DNA from: Nocardiopsis ansamitocini
GTDB taxonomy: Bacteria; Actinomycetota; Actinomycetes; Streptosporangiales; Streptosporangiaceae
Length of the DNA stretch: 64,000 bases
Assembly: GCF_030268225.1 (NCBI RefSeq)
Contig: NZ_BSQG01000006.1
Span: 101,607-165,606 of the forward strand
Direction of reading: 5' to 3'
Made by a program: the position numbers and the translations under genes. Positions within the stretch are counted from its first letter, which is position 1; each line of letters starts with the position of its first letter. This document shows, in pieces, positions 20,956 to 30,010 of the stretch. The notes below the pieces were generated by a model, which saw nothing but the letters and a program-made list of their open reading frames with translations, did no database searches and was not told the origin of the DNA.

Positions 20956-21708
20956 TCAGGACGCCTCCACCGCCTCCTGTACGTAGGCGATCAGCTCCGG
21001 TGTCGGACCGCCGTACTGCTGCCGGATCTCCTCGCTGTTCTCCGCCTGCATCCGGTACAGCGAGTCGCGCAGACCGGGGTCGCCGCCGTGAAACGCCTCC
21101 AGTAGCTCCATCCACCGCTTGGCCAGGGCCTGAACCCTGGGGGAGGCCGCAGGGGTGCCCGCGTCCAGCTCGGTCCGGACCTCGGCGATGAGCCGGGGCC
21201 ACTCGGCCTGCACCTCGGTGACGAGTTGTTCGCCGACCTGCTCGCGGCGGGTCTCCAGCGCGGCCAGCTGCTCCGGGGAGAAGTACCGCTTCGTCGTCTC
21301 TTCCATCCTGATCACCTCTTCGGTCAGAGCGAGGAGTTCGATCGGGCCGGGCGTGCCCGCCGACCGGGTCGCGGCCAACAGGGCGGCCAACCGCGACCGC
21401 AGCGACATGAGCGCGGTGAGCCGGCGCTCCACGTGGTCCAGGTGCTCGCCCAGGACGACGGTGATGTCCAACTCGCCGGCGAGCACCGTCGCGACCGTCC
21501 CCAGGTCCAGACCGAGGTCGCGCAGCGCGACCACCTGGTAGAGACGCTGGACGTCGGTGCAGTTGTACAGCCGGTGCCCGGACTCCGTCCGCGCCGACGG
21601 CACCAGTACGCCCACGTGCTCGTAGTGGTGCAGCGTCCGCACGGTCAACCCGGTCAGCCGGGACACCTCCCCGACCTTCCACGTCTGTCCGCCGTTGTGC
21701 GCGGCCAT
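20956..21708 (-). CDS. MerR-family regulator with TipAS-like effector domain
   Basis: This is a 250-residue transcription activator. The N-terminal winged-helix domain contains WKVGEVSRLTGLTVRTLHHY and continues through the MerR wing. A dimerisation coil spans about residues 80-125. The C-terminal domain (about residues 140-250) resembles the TipAS drug-recognition domain, which in TipA binds thiopeptides. As I recall, TipAL attaches them covalently through a cysteine; here the C-terminal domain has none (the only Cys is in YNCTDV near the wing). The ATG at 21708 has GGAGGAAC just upstream; an in-frame extension of 33 residues was rejected. The gene probably controls itself (see its promoter). 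Confidence 0.9.
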   Translation of the reverse strand: MAAHNGGQTWKVGEVSRLTGLTVRTLHHYEHVGVLVPSARTESGHRLYNCTDVQRLYQVVALRDLGLDLGTVATVLAGELDITVVLGEHLDHVERRLTALMSLRSRLAALLAATRSAGTPGPIELLALTEEVIRMEETTKRYFSPEQLAALETRREQVGEQLVTEVQAEWPRLIAEVRTELDAGTPAASPRVQALAKRWMELLEAFHGGDPGLRDSLYRMQAENSEEIRQQYGGPTPELIAYVQEAVEAS

Positions 21709-21751
21709 GCCCGTTCCTCCTCGCGCCGCCCCACGCGGGGCGGCGCCACCG

Positions 21752-21782
21752 ACGCTAGGACCTGACGTCGCGTCAGGTGCAA
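21752..21782 (-). promoter_or_regulatory. MerR/TipA-type promoter with 19-bp spacer and operator dyad
   Basis: Read on the minus strand, TTGCAC (-35, 21777-21782) and TAGCGT (-10, 21752-21757) are separated by 19 bp. The perfect dyad ACCTGACG-CGA-CGTCAGGT (21760-21778) fills the spacer. An overlong spacer with a centred palindrome is the hallmark of MerR-controlled promoters, and the layout closely resembles the tipA promoter as I remember it. It points at the MerR gene 44 nt downstream, so autoregulation is expected. Confidence 0.8.
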
Positions 21783-21824
21783 GCTGCTTCCCCCGCCTCC
21801 GGGACAATCACGGCACGGGCCGGG

Positions 21825-22325
21825 TCAGCGCAGGTCCAAAGACATCAGCACGTCGTCCACGTACTGGCCGTCGAGAAAGAACAGCCCTTTCAGCACACCC
21901 TCCGGTTCGTAGCCCGCCGACTGGTACAGCGCCATCGCGTGGTCGTTGGTGCCCAGCACCCTTAGCGTCAGCTTGCGTGCCTTTCGCGCCAGCGCGAGCT
22001 CGCGCGCGCCCTCCACCAGTGCCCGGCCGATCCCGCGCCCCTGCATGGCCGGATCCACCGCAAGGCCCCCGATCTCCTGGGTACGTGCCGCGCTCTCCAG
22101 CGGAAAGACCTGGGTCAGGCGTATCCAGCCCGCCACTCGGCCGTCCGCCTCGGCCACCAGGACGTCGGCGACCGCCACCCGGGGGCCGAAGAAGTCCGCG
22201 TCCTCGCGGCACGGGGGGCCGGGCGAGATCCGGGGGGACCAGGTCGCGATGTCGATGAGGGTGAGGGCCGGGCCGTCCTCGGCGGTGGCGGGTCTGATCA
22301 TGGGGCCGGTGGTGCGAGCGGACAC
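21825..22325 (-). CDS. GNAT-family N-acetyltransferase
   Basis: This 166-residue protein has the acetyl-CoA pyrophosphate-binding motif QGRGIGRALVE after the strand IGGLAVDP, and ends with a LYQSAGYEPEGV segment typical of GNATs. The substrate cannot be deduced. The GTG at 22325 has GGAG 9 nt upstream; ATG at 22301 is an alternative. It lies upstream of the MerR gene on the same strand, but the MerR promoter separates them. Confidence 0.85.
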   Translation of the reverse strand: MSARTTGPMIRPATAEDGPALTLIDIATWSPRISPGPPCREDADFFGPRVAVADVLVAEADGRVAGWIRLTQVFPLESAARTQEIGGLAVDPAMQGRGIGRALVEGARELALARKARKLTLRVLGTNDHAMALYQSAGYEPEGVLKGLFFLDGQYVDDVLMSLDLR

Positions 22326-22680
22326 GGGGGAGGGCTCCTTCGGGGGTGGTACGGGGTGTCTGGCCAGACCCTAGCCGTCCGTGCACCGCGTCCGCGTCCA
22401 TCAGCCCGGTGGTGTCCGGCGCGCCCGGCGCAGGGCGCGCACCCGCCCCGACCCCCGGCGGTGCGGACAGGGCGTTGCCTCGCGTGCTCCGCGGCCCGCC
22501 CGGGCCCGCGCCGGCCGTAGCCAAAATACCCGGGCGGACGACCGGTCGGTCACGGCGACCGTGTACGACACAGGTCGCCCGGACCGGTCGGGCACGGTCA
22601 TCGTCACCACAGGCCGACGGCCCCGGAACCGGTGGTGGCCCGGCTCCTCTCGGAAACCGGGCCACCACCGCTCGGGGCCG
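22326..22680. other. intergenic region without a recognised gene
   Basis: These 355 nt lie between two minus-strand genes. Apart from the terminator at 22630-22670 I see two imperfect copies of a GACCGGTCGG-containing segment near 22541 and 22581. No convincing coding sequence is present. Confidence 0.5.
22630..22670 (-). terminator. terminator of the Gln/Tyr/Pro-rich gene
   Basis: A 14-bp perfect stem (22630-22643 with 22657-22670) lies directly after the stop codon of the minus-strand gene at 22681. Confidence 0.65.
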
Positions 22681-23208
22681 TCACCACTGCTGCTGGCCGT
22701 ACCCCGGATATTGCTGGCCGTAGCCCGGATACCCCTGTTGCTGCGGGTATCCCTGCTGCTGGCCGTATCCCGGGTACTGCTGTTGCTGCTGGGGGTACCC
22801 GTGCTGGTCGTAGTGCTGTCCCGGCGGGTACTGGTAGCCGGCGTAGGGGTCCTGGTACGCCTGCTGCTGCCCGGACTGCTGGTTGGTCGGCGGTTGCTCC
22901 TGCGCGGCGGCCTCCGGCTCGGGCCGGTCCTCTTCCACGGGCGCGGGCCGGAACACGAACAGCTGGGCGGGCTCACCGTTGTTGTTCTGGCTGTAGGAGG
23001 TCTGGTCCAGGCGCCAGCCGGCCTCCTCGATCCCCTCAAGGATTCTGGTGAGGCCCGGCCGGACGCTGCTTGAAGCGTCGTCATAGGTGTTGACGCGCAA
23101 CTGCACCACGAACATCTTGCGTTTCTGCTGCGCGGCGACCTTGGCGTGCTCGACGACAGTGCTGTCTCTCACGACCTGTGTGACGCTCATCTGTCCAACC
23201 GTACCCAT
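22681..23208 (-). CDS. hypothetical protein with Gln/Tyr/Pro/Gly-rich repeat tail
   Basis: This is about 175 residues. An ordered N-terminal part (about 85 residues, with MFVVQLRVNTYDD and GLTRILEGIEEAGWRLDQ) resembles a small alpha/beta domain that I cannot name. After an acidic Pro/Glu linker, the last 65 residues are repeats of GYPQQQ/GYGQQ type ending in Trp, so prion-like and probably disordered. No signal peptide or membrane segment is seen. The start is uncertain: ATG 23208 (AAGGG just upstream) or ATG 23190. Confidence 0.6.
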   Translation of the reverse strand: MGTVGQMSVTQVVRDSTVVEHAKVAAQQKRKMFVVQLRVNTYDDASSSVRPGLTRILEGIEEAGWRLDQTSYSQNNNGEPAQLFVFRPAPVEEDRPEPEAAAQEQPPTNQQSGQQQAYQDPYAGYQYPPGQHYDQHGYPQQQQQYPGYGQQQGYPQQQGYPGYGQQYPGYGQQQW

Positions 23209-23332
23209 CTGCCCTTGTCGCGCTTCGCAGCGCTGCTGTTCGTCCGCGGTGATCGCGGAGAAGACCCGCAGGGCCGTCTCTGTCCATGATGCCTTCTGGC
23301 GGCCCCTCCCGGCCACTGAATGAGGGGGAGGA

Positions 23333-23995
23333 CTACCGGCCGACGGCAGTCACCGCGTCCCTGATCGGAGTATTGCCCCCGACCAGTTCCAGCACGTGTC
23401 CGATCGTGGCGGGTGCGTCAAGCAGTGCCACCAGCACCGCGGCGACGTCCTCGCGCGACACCTGCTCCCGCTCAACCTTGGGCGCAAGCCAGACCAGCCC
23501 GGTTCCCGGATCGTCGGTCAGGCCGCCCGGACGAAGGATCGTCCAGTCGAGCTCCAGGTAGCGCTCCCGAAGGTCGTCGTCGGCTGCCTTCTTGGCGTTG
23601 ACGTAGGCCGCCCACACGGGTTCGGCGTCGGGAGAGGGGCCGTCGTCCACGGCGATGGCCGAGACCATGAGGAAACGGCGAACCCCGGCCAGAGTCGCCG
23701 CGTCTGCGAACAGCTTGGCGGCGGCGCGGTCGACGGAGTCCTTGCGGGCCACACCGCTGCCTGGGCCGGCACCCGCGGCGAACACCACCGCGTCGGCGCC
23801 CATGACCGCCTCGGTGACCTCGGTGACGGTGGCCGACTCCAGGTCGATCACGACCGGTTCCGCGCCTATCGCGCGCAGTTCGTCGGCATGGTCGGGGTTG
23901 CGGATGAGGCCGACGGGAGAGTCACCCCGAGCGGCCAGAAGCCGCTCCAGGTGCAGTGCGATTTTTCCGTGGCCTCCGGCGATGACGATACGCAT
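23333..23995 (-). CDS. NAD(P)-binding atypical SDR oxidoreductase
   Basis: This 220-residue single-domain Rossmann protein has the N-terminal dinucleotide motif MRIVIAGGHGKIA and the NAD(P)H-binding YwnB/SDR_a5 pattern (VVFAAGAGPGSG, then a WTILRPGGLTDDP loop). Typical SDRs use YxxxK; here the YVNAKKAADD segment fits. The substrate is unknown. The ATG has no Shine-Dalgarno sequence, and a -10-like TAGCCT (24002-24007, minus strand) ends 6 nt upstream, so it is probably leaderless. Confidence 0.85.
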   Translation of the reverse strand: MRIVIAGGHGKIALHLERLLAARGDSPVGLIRNPDHADELRAIGAEPVVIDLESATVTEVTEAVMGADAVVFAAGAGPGSGVARKDSVDRAAAKLFADAATLAGVRRFLMVSAIAVDDGPSPDAEPVWAAYVNAKKAADDDLRERYLELDWTILRPGGLTDDPGTGLVWLAPKVEREQVSREDVAAVLVALLDAPATIGHVLELVGGNTPIRDAVTAVGR

Positions 23996-24037
23996 ACCCG
24001 CAGGCTACGTGGTGATCGACCAAAGGCGCAGCAGGAC

Positions 24038-24826
24038 TCAGCGCCAGTTGGCGGACTCGCGGTCCCAACGGCGTGCCACGGGCGGCAGGTAGGTCCAGGC
24101 CAGCATGGTCAGCGCCAATGCCACGATCCCCAGGCTCACCCCGGCGAAGATGTCGCTGAACCAGTGCACACCGAGCATCGGGCGGCTCAGTGCGGTGCTC
24201 ATCGCGATCCCGATCGCCACCCAGCACGCCACATGACGCATCGCGCCCCGGAGCAGCGGCAGTGCCGCGAACAGTGCGATTCCCATGCCGGTCGTCGCCA
24301 TCAGAGCGTGTCCGGACGGGAAGGAGGGGCCCACCCCGACCAGGATCGGGTCGGCGAACTCGGGCCGGGCGCGATCCACTGTCAACTTGACGACCAGTCC
24401 CAGCAGGTTGGCGGTGAACACCGCCGCGCACGCCCACGCCGCAGTGGCGAACTGGCGCCGGAAGACCAGCCAGGCAGCGGCCAACAGCGAGACGATCCGC
24501 ATCGCCCAGGTGCCGAACAGCTCCGTCCAGATCTCCAGTCCGTGGGCGAAGGCCGGGTCGGGGTGCACCCGTTCGTAAAGACGTTCGGCGATCGTGGCGT
24601 CCGCGGTGAGCAACGGTGACCAGCCACCGGTGACGAGGGCGCTCAGGGCCAGGAAGGGCACCAGCGCCACGGCCACGGTCAGGCCCAGCACCGCCCGGTT
24701 GGTCGGAAGAGGACTGCCCGATTCGTGCGTGCGCGCACGGGGTTCACTGTCATGGTCGTCCTCGTACCCACGGCGGGAGGAGCGACGGCGGACGGTCGAG
24801 TCGAAGTCAGCTGAATCGAGGGTCAC
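24038..24826 (-). CDS. PAP2-family membrane phosphatase
   Basis: This is a 262-residue integral membrane protein with about six helices after a charged cytoplasmic N-terminus. The three phosphatase signatures are present: KLTVDRARP, PSFPSGHALM and SRPMLGVHWFSD. Likely substrates are lipid phosphates such as phosphatidate or undecaprenyl diphosphate, which cannot be told apart here. The GTG start lacks a Shine-Dalgarno sequence; a -10-like TAATCT (24836-24841, minus strand) lies 9 nt upstream. Confidence 0.88.
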   Translation of the reverse strand: MTLDSADFDSTVRRRSSRRGYEDDHDSEPRARTHESGSPLPTNRAVLGLTVAVALVPFLALSALVTGGWSPLLTADATIAERLYERVHPDPAFAHGLEIWTELFGTWAMRIVSLLAAAWLVFRRQFATAAWACAAVFTANLLGLVVKLTVDRARPEFADPILVGVGPSFPSGHALMATTGMGIALFAALPLLRGAMRHVACWVAIGIAMSTALSRPMLGVHWFSDIFAGVSLGIVALALTMLAWTYLPPVARRWDRESANWR

Positions 24827-24975
24827 AAGTCGAAGAGATTACCGGTTTCCCACGGGAGTAAGGCATCTCGACGAATAAAAGCGAAATTTGCGATGGAACG
24901 GACATTCGACGTCGGTGGCATGACGTGGCCGTGCCGACCCGCCACCCAGCGGCGGCTCCACCGCGTTCAACCAGT

Positions 24976-26508
24976 TCATGAGGTGTACAGGTCGCGCAGC
25001 GAGCGCTTCAACAACTTCCCGCTCCCATTGCGCGGCAGTGCGTCGGTCACGTGCACACGCTTGGGCACCTTGAAACCCGCCAGGTGTTGACGGGCGAAGT
25101 CGATCAACTCCTGTTCCTCGGCGGCCTCCCGCAGCACCACGACGGCCGTCACCGCCTCGCCCCACCTCTCGTCCGGCACGGCGATGACAGCCGCCTCCGC
25201 CACCGCGCCGTGCCGGTAGAGAACGTCCTCGACCTCGCGCGACGCCACCAGGACGCCGCCGGTGTTGATCACGTCCTTCAACCGGTCCACGATCGTGAAG
25301 TAACCCGCGTCATCGCATCGGGCGAGGTCCCCGGAGCGGAACCAACCGTCGGCGAACGCCTGCTCGGTCTCGGCGGGGCTGCCCCAGTAGCCGTCGCACA
25401 ACTGCGGGGACCGGTAGACGATCTCCCCGGTCCGCCCGACCGGCACATCGGCACCGTCCTCGCCCACCAGTCGCGCCTCGACGAACAGGACCGGCCTTCC
25501 GCAGGACTCCATCCGCCCCTCGACGTGTTCCTCGGGCCGCAGTACCGTCGCCAACGGACCGATCTCGCTCTGCCCGAAGCAGTTGTAGAACCCGATTCCC
25601 CGATAGCGCTCCCTGAGTCGACGCAGAATCGGGAGCGGCATGACGGCCGCTCCGTAGTACGCCTTGAGCAGCCCGGACAGGTCGCGGGTCGCGAAGTCCG
25701 GATGGTTGACCAACGCCATCCACACGGAAGGCGCGGCGAAGAACGAGGTGATGCCCGCGGAAGCGAGCCGGCGCAGGAGGTCCCCCGGCTCGGGCTCCTC
25801 CACCAGTTCGTTGACCGCCCCCACCATGAGGGACGGCATGAGGAACACGTGCATCTGCCCCGAGTGGTATAGGGGCAGCGCGTGCAGCGGCCGGTCCGCG
25901 GCGGAGAGGTCGAGTGCCTGAACACAGCTCAGGTATTCGTGCACCAGCGCCCGATGACTCATCATCGCGCCCTTGGGGCGCGATGTCGTGCCCGAGGTGT
26001 AGAGCAGCTGGACCAGGTCGGCGTCACCGACCGCCACGTTCACCGACCCGGGTGCTCCTGGATCCCGTGCGACCTCCAGGGCCGACTCCGGGGCCGAGCG
26101 AAGCGCCAGCACGTCGCGCACCCGTACCCGGGACCTGATCCGCTCGACCTCTCCTGCCAACGACGGGTCGGCCAGCAGCACGGTACTGCCCGACTGCGCC
26201 AACAGGTAGGACAGCTCGTCCCCGGTGAGGCTGTTGTTGATGGGCACGTGCACCAGGCCCGCTCGGGCGCAGGCAAGGAACGCCAGGACGTAGGCGTCGG
26301 AGTTGCGGCCGTAGGCGGCGACCCGGTCGCCCTTGGCCAAACCCAGTCCGAGCAGCCACGCGGCCACTCGGCTGACGCCGATGTCCAGTTCCGCATAGGT
26401 CCAGGACCGGTCGGCGAACCGCAGTGCCGTCCGGTCGGGGAAGCGCGCCGCCGACCGGCGCAGCACCCCGTCCACCGTGCTCGCCTGCGCCGGAAGTCCA
26501 ACGGTCAT
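24976..26508 (-). CDS. acyl-CoA synthetase (AMP-forming, FadD-like)
   Basis: This 510-residue ANL-superfamily enzyme activates a carboxylic acid with ATP and CoA. The P-loop-like motif LLYTSGTTSRPKGAMMSHR is near residue 155, NCFGQSEIGP near residue 290, the hinge motif GWFRSGDLARCDDAGYFTIV near residue 390, and the catalytic lysine is in PRNGSGKLLKRSLRD at the C-terminus. Length fits medium or long-chain acyl-CoA ligases; the substrate is not evident. The ATG at 26508 has GGAGG about 6 nt upstream, so a 16-residue longer version was rejected. Confidence 0.9.
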   Translation of the reverse strand: MTVGLPAQASTVDGVLRRSAARFPDRTALRFADRSWTYAELDIGVSRVAAWLLGLGLAKGDRVAAYGRNSDAYVLAFLACARAGLVHVPINNSLTGDELSYLLAQSGSTVLLADPSLAGEVERIRSRVRVRDVLALRSAPESALEVARDPGAPGSVNVAVGDADLVQLLYTSGTTSRPKGAMMSHRALVHEYLSCVQALDLSAADRPLHALPLYHSGQMHVFLMPSLMVGAVNELVEEPEPGDLLRRLASAGITSFFAAPSVWMALVNHPDFATRDLSGLLKAYYGAAVMPLPILRRLRERYRGIGFYNCFGQSEIGPLATVLRPEEHVEGRMESCGRPVLFVEARLVGEDGADVPVGRTGEIVYRSPQLCDGYWGSPAETEQAFADGWFRSGDLARCDDAGYFTIVDRLKDVINTGGVLVASREVEDVLYRHGAVAEAAVIAVPDERWGEAVTAVVVLREAAEEQELIDFARQHLAGFKVPKRVHVTDALPRNGSGKLLKRSLRDLYTS

Positions 26509-26601
26509 GCCTGTCCTCCAGGTCCGGGTGCGCGCCACCGATGTGATGCGACGCACACCCCAACCTAGGTCGAGACCTGTCGGGCCGCCAGGAGGGCGCG
26601 G

Positions 26602-27672
26602 TCAGTCCACCGTCCAGGTGTCGCCGCCCGCCAACAGCGCGGCGAGGTCGCCCCGGCCCTGGACGGTCTCCGCCTCGGTGAGCTGCTCCAGCATCAGCTC
26701 GTCATAGCTGGGCCGTTCCACGTCGCGGAAGACACCGATCGGCACGTGTTCGAAAGCCGGGTAGTCCAGCCGGGACAACGCGAACGCGTACCCCGGATCG
26801 GCGCGGTGCGCGTCGTGGCGCACCACCCGCGCGGAATCCGCCCCCGAAAGCTCGGACACCCCCAATTCCCCGTACTCGCCCCGGACCACCCCGCGCCCCT
26901 CGCCGATGAGCAGTGGCTCGCCGTGCTCCATGCGCAGCAGCCTCAGGTCGCGCTGTCCGGGGTCCTTCAAGGGGGCGAAGGCGTCGTCGTTGAAGATCGG
27001 GCAGTTCTGGTAGATCTCCACGAACGACGCGCCCTGATGGTCGGCCGCGGCGCGAAGTACGCCGGTGAGGTGCTTGCGGTCGGAGTCCAGGGTGCGCGCC
27101 ACGAACGTGGCCTCGGCGCCCAGCGCCAGCGACACCGGGTTGAAGGGGGCGTCCAGCGAGCCCATCGGAGAGGACTTGGTGATCTTGCCCGGCTCCGAAG
27201 TGGGGGAGTACTGGCCCTTGGTCAACCCGTAGATGCGGTTGTTGAACATCAGGATGTTGATGTTGACGTTGCGGCGCAGCGCGTGGATCAGGTGGTTGCC
27301 GCCGATGGACAGTCCGTCGCCGTCGCCGGTGATCACCCACACCGACAGGTCGGGCCGGCTGGCCGCGAGCCCCGTCGCCACGGCCGGGGCGCGTCCGTGG
27401 ATGGAGTGCATCCCGTACGTGGTCAAGTAGTAGGGGAAGCGGGAGGAGCAGCCGATCCCCGAGACCATGACGATGTTCTCCCGCGGGACGCCCAGCTCCG
27501 GCAGGAAACTTTGGAACGCGGCCAGGACGGCGTAGTCCCCGCAGCCGGGGCACCAGCGCACCTCCTGGTCGGACTTGAAGTCCTTCATCGTGTACTGCTC
27601 GTCGCTCACCGGGACCAGCTTCAGGCCCTTGAACGCGGGCCCTTCGCGGTGCCCGCCGGTCTGCTCAGACAT
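26602..27672 (-). CDS. korB: 2-oxoacid:ferredoxin oxidoreductase, beta subunit
   Basis: This thiamine-diphosphate subunit (356 aa) performs CoA-dependent oxidative decarboxylation of a 2-oxoacid, most likely 2-oxoglutarate, with ferredoxin as acceptor. WCPGCGDYAVLAAFQ is the N-terminal Cys motif. ITGDGDGLSIGGNHLIHALR is the ThDP/Mg2+-binding motif. The ATG at 27672 overlaps the end of korA by 8 nt, indicating coupling. The open frame continues upstream inside korA, but that part has no homology. Confidence 0.94.
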   Translation of the reverse strand: MSEQTGGHREGPAFKGLKLVPVSDEQYTMKDFKSDQEVRWCPGCGDYAVLAAFQSFLPELGVPRENIVMVSGIGCSSRFPYYLTTYGMHSIHGRAPAVATGLAASRPDLSVWVITGDGDGLSIGGNHLIHALRRNVNINILMFNNRIYGLTKGQYSPTSEPGKITKSSPMGSLDAPFNPVSLALGAEATFVARTLDSDRKHLTGVLRAAADHQGASFVEIYQNCPIFNDDAFAPLKDPGQRDLRLLRMEHGEPLLIGEGRGVVRGEYGELGVSELSGADSARVVRHDAHRADPGYAFALSRLDYPAFEHVPIGVFRDVERPSYDELMLEQLTEAETVQGRGDLAALLAGGDTWTVD

Positions 27673-29515
27673 TGTCGATGACCTCCTGGAGCACCCCTGC
27701 CAGTTCTTCGGCCTTGAACGGCAGGCCACGGACCTTGGTGTAACTGATGGCGTCCACCAGGAACTTGCCGCGCAGCAGGAGCGCCAGCTGTCCGAGGTTG
27801 ATCTCGGGGACGAGCACACGCTCGTAACCGCCCAGCACATCCGCCAAATTCTCGGGGAAGGGATTGAGATGGCGCAGGTGCGCCTGGGCGACTTCGCCAC
27901 CGGCCCGCCGGACCCGGCGCACCGCCGCGCCGATCGACCCGAAGGTGCCGCCCCACCCCAGGACCAGCACCTTGGCCCGACCGCTCGGATCATCCACGTC
28001 GAGCCGGTCGATGTCGCGCGCGATCCCGTCGATCTTGCCCTGGCGGGTGCGCACCATCAGGTCGTGGTTGGCGGGGCTGTAGGAGATGTTGCCGGTGCGG
28101 TCGCTCTTCTCGATCCCGCCGATCCGGTGCTCCAGACCTGCCGTTCCCGGAACCGCCCACGGACGGGCCAGGGTCTCGGGGTCGCGCAGATAAGGGAGGA
28201 ACTCGCCCTCGGGACCGTTGGGGGAGGAGGCGAAACGCACCGAGAGGTCGGGCAGCTGCGCGACCTCCGGAAGCCGCCACGGCTCCGAGCCGTTGGCCAA
28301 GTAGCCGTCCGACAGCACGATCACCGGTGTGCGGTACCGGGTGGCGATGCGTGCCGCCTCGATCGCGATGGCGAAGCAGTCGGCCGGCGAGCACGGCGCC
28401 AGTACCGGAACCGGCGACTCGCCGTTGCGACCGTACAGCGCCATCAGGAGGTCGGCCTGCTCGGTCTTGGTGGGAAGACCGGTTGAGGGGCCACCGCGCT
28501 GCACGTCGATGACGATCAACGGAAGCTCGGTCATCACCGCCAGCCCTACCGTCTCGGCCTTGAGGACCATGCCCGGGCCCGAGGTGGTCGTGACGCCCAG
28601 CGCACCGCCGAACGATGCGCCCAGCGCTGCTCCCACGCCGGCGATCTCGTCCTCCGCCTGGAAGGTGCGTACACCGAACCGCTTGTGTTTGGAGAGTTCG
28701 TGCAGGATGTCGGACGCAGGGGTGATCGGGTAGGAACCCAGGAACAACGGCAGACCGGTCAGCTCCGATCCCGCGATCAGTCCGTAGGACAATGCCGTGT
28801 TGCCGGTGATGTTGCGGTAAGTGCCCGGAGGGAGCGCGGCCGGCCTGATCTCGTAGGAGACCGCGAAATCCTCTGTGGTCTCGCCGAAGTTCCAGCCGGC
28901 CTTGAACGCCGCGATGTTGGCGGACATGATGTCGGGCCGATTGGCGAACTTGGCACGCAGGAAGCCGAGGGTGCCCTCGGAGGGCCGGTTGTACATCCAC
29001 GACAGCAGCCCAAGAGCGAACATGTTCTTCGCCCGTTCCGCGTCCTTCTTGGAGATCGAGAACTCTTCCAGCGCCTTGACCGTCATTGAGGTCAGCGGCA
29101 CGGCGCTCACCTTGAACTCGGCAAGGGAGCCGTCTTCGAGCGGATTGGCCGAGTAGCCGACCTTGGTCAGGGCGCGTTTGGTGAACTCGTCGGTGTTGAC
29201 GATGATCGTCTCGCCCTTGGGGACGTCCTCCACGTTGGCCTTGAGGGCCGCCGGGTTCATCGCGACCAGTACGTTGGGGGCATCCCCGGGGGTCATGATG
29301 TCGTGGTCGGCGAAATGCAGCTGGAAGCTGGACACCCCCGGCAGGGTGCCGGCGGGGGCTCTGATCTCGGCGGGGAAGTTCGGAAGAGTCGAAAGGTCGT
29401 TGCCGAAGGATGCGGTTTCCTGGGTGAACCGGTCACCGGTCAGTTGCATGCCGTCGCCGGAGTCCCCGGCGAAGCGGATGATGACGCGATCGAGTCGTTG
29501 GACCTCTTTGGGCAC
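27665..29515 (-). CDS. korA: 2-oxoacid:ferredoxin oxidoreductase, alpha subunit
   Basis: This is the fused gamma-alpha subunit (616 aa). The N-terminal gamma-type domain (VIIRFAGDSGDGMQLTGD) binds CoA. The C-terminal part has the pyrimidine-binding region and the conserved YPITPASDILHELS segment. It pairs with korB in an alternative, oxygen-tolerant TCA-cycle step that supplies low-potential electrons, as known from mycobacteria. The GTG start has GAGGAGGT about 11 nt upstream. Confidence 0.94.
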   Translation of the reverse strand: MPKEVQRLDRVIIRFAGDSGDGMQLTGDRFTQETASFGNDLSTLPNFPAEIRAPAGTLPGVSSFQLHFADHDIMTPGDAPNVLVAMNPAALKANVEDVPKGETIIVNTDEFTKRALTKVGYSANPLEDGSLAEFKVSAVPLTSMTVKALEEFSISKKDAERAKNMFALGLLSWMYNRPSEGTLGFLRAKFANRPDIMSANIAAFKAGWNFGETTEDFAVSYEIRPAALPPGTYRNITGNTALSYGLIAGSELTGLPLFLGSYPITPASDILHELSKHKRFGVRTFQAEDEIAGVGAALGASFGGALGVTTTSGPGMVLKAETVGLAVMTELPLIVIDVQRGGPSTGLPTKTEQADLLMALYGRNGESPVPVLAPCSPADCFAIAIEAARIATRYRTPVIVLSDGYLANGSEPWRLPEVAQLPDLSVRFASSPNGPEGEFLPYLRDPETLARPWAVPGTAGLEHRIGGIEKSDRTGNISYSPANHDLMVRTRQGKIDGIARDIDRLDVDDPSGRAKVLVLGWGGTFGSIGAAVRRVRRAGGEVAQAHLRHLNPFPENLADVLGGYERVLVPEINLGQLALLLRGKFLVDAISYTKVRGLPFKAEELAGVLQEVIDNV

Positions 29516-30010
29516 TGAGATTGCCGACCTCCTCGGGAAGCCGCCGCGCGCGGCGCGGCGGTTCAGGGTTGCCTCGGCTTCGCTACGGTTTCGCCAACCG
29601 GGCGGCTGCCCGGCCGGCTATGGATCGTGCTTCTTGCACCCTATGAACCCGCGGGGTCGCTTGTCGGGTGAAGAGACGGGATGTGGCGCACCGGTCATCG
29701 GCGGTGCGCCCGGAGGGCGGTCAACGCGGACAGAGACCGCCGTTGATGTGCAGCAGATCCATGTACACCCGCTTGACGGGCAGGTGGCCAGGAGCCGCAG
29801 GGAGCGTAAGGAACGTCACATCCGAACTATAGGTGCTCCCTCTCCGCGGTGAGCGGGACAGGGGACACCGGTGATCGGGAGACCGCCCGCACCTCGTGCA
29901 CGTACGTGAACTTCACCGCTGGGTCACGGGAACGCTGGACCCCGACTCAGACGTTTGTAACGGTGGACGGGCCTGGAGGAGGGCCGCGCCGAAGACGAGG
30001 AGAGAGGGCC
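29516..30010. other. divergent intergenic region between korA and htpX
   Basis: About 495 nt separate the divergent korA and htpX starts and should hold both promoters. TATAG-like elements occur near 29828-29833. I cannot assign -35/-10 pairs or any gene here. Confidence 0.4.

Noticed and set aside
26602-27993. Longer korB with about 107 extra N-terminal residues
   Set aside because: The extra part lies inside korA in another frame and lacks homology; the ATG at 27672 gives the family length and an 8-nt overlap.
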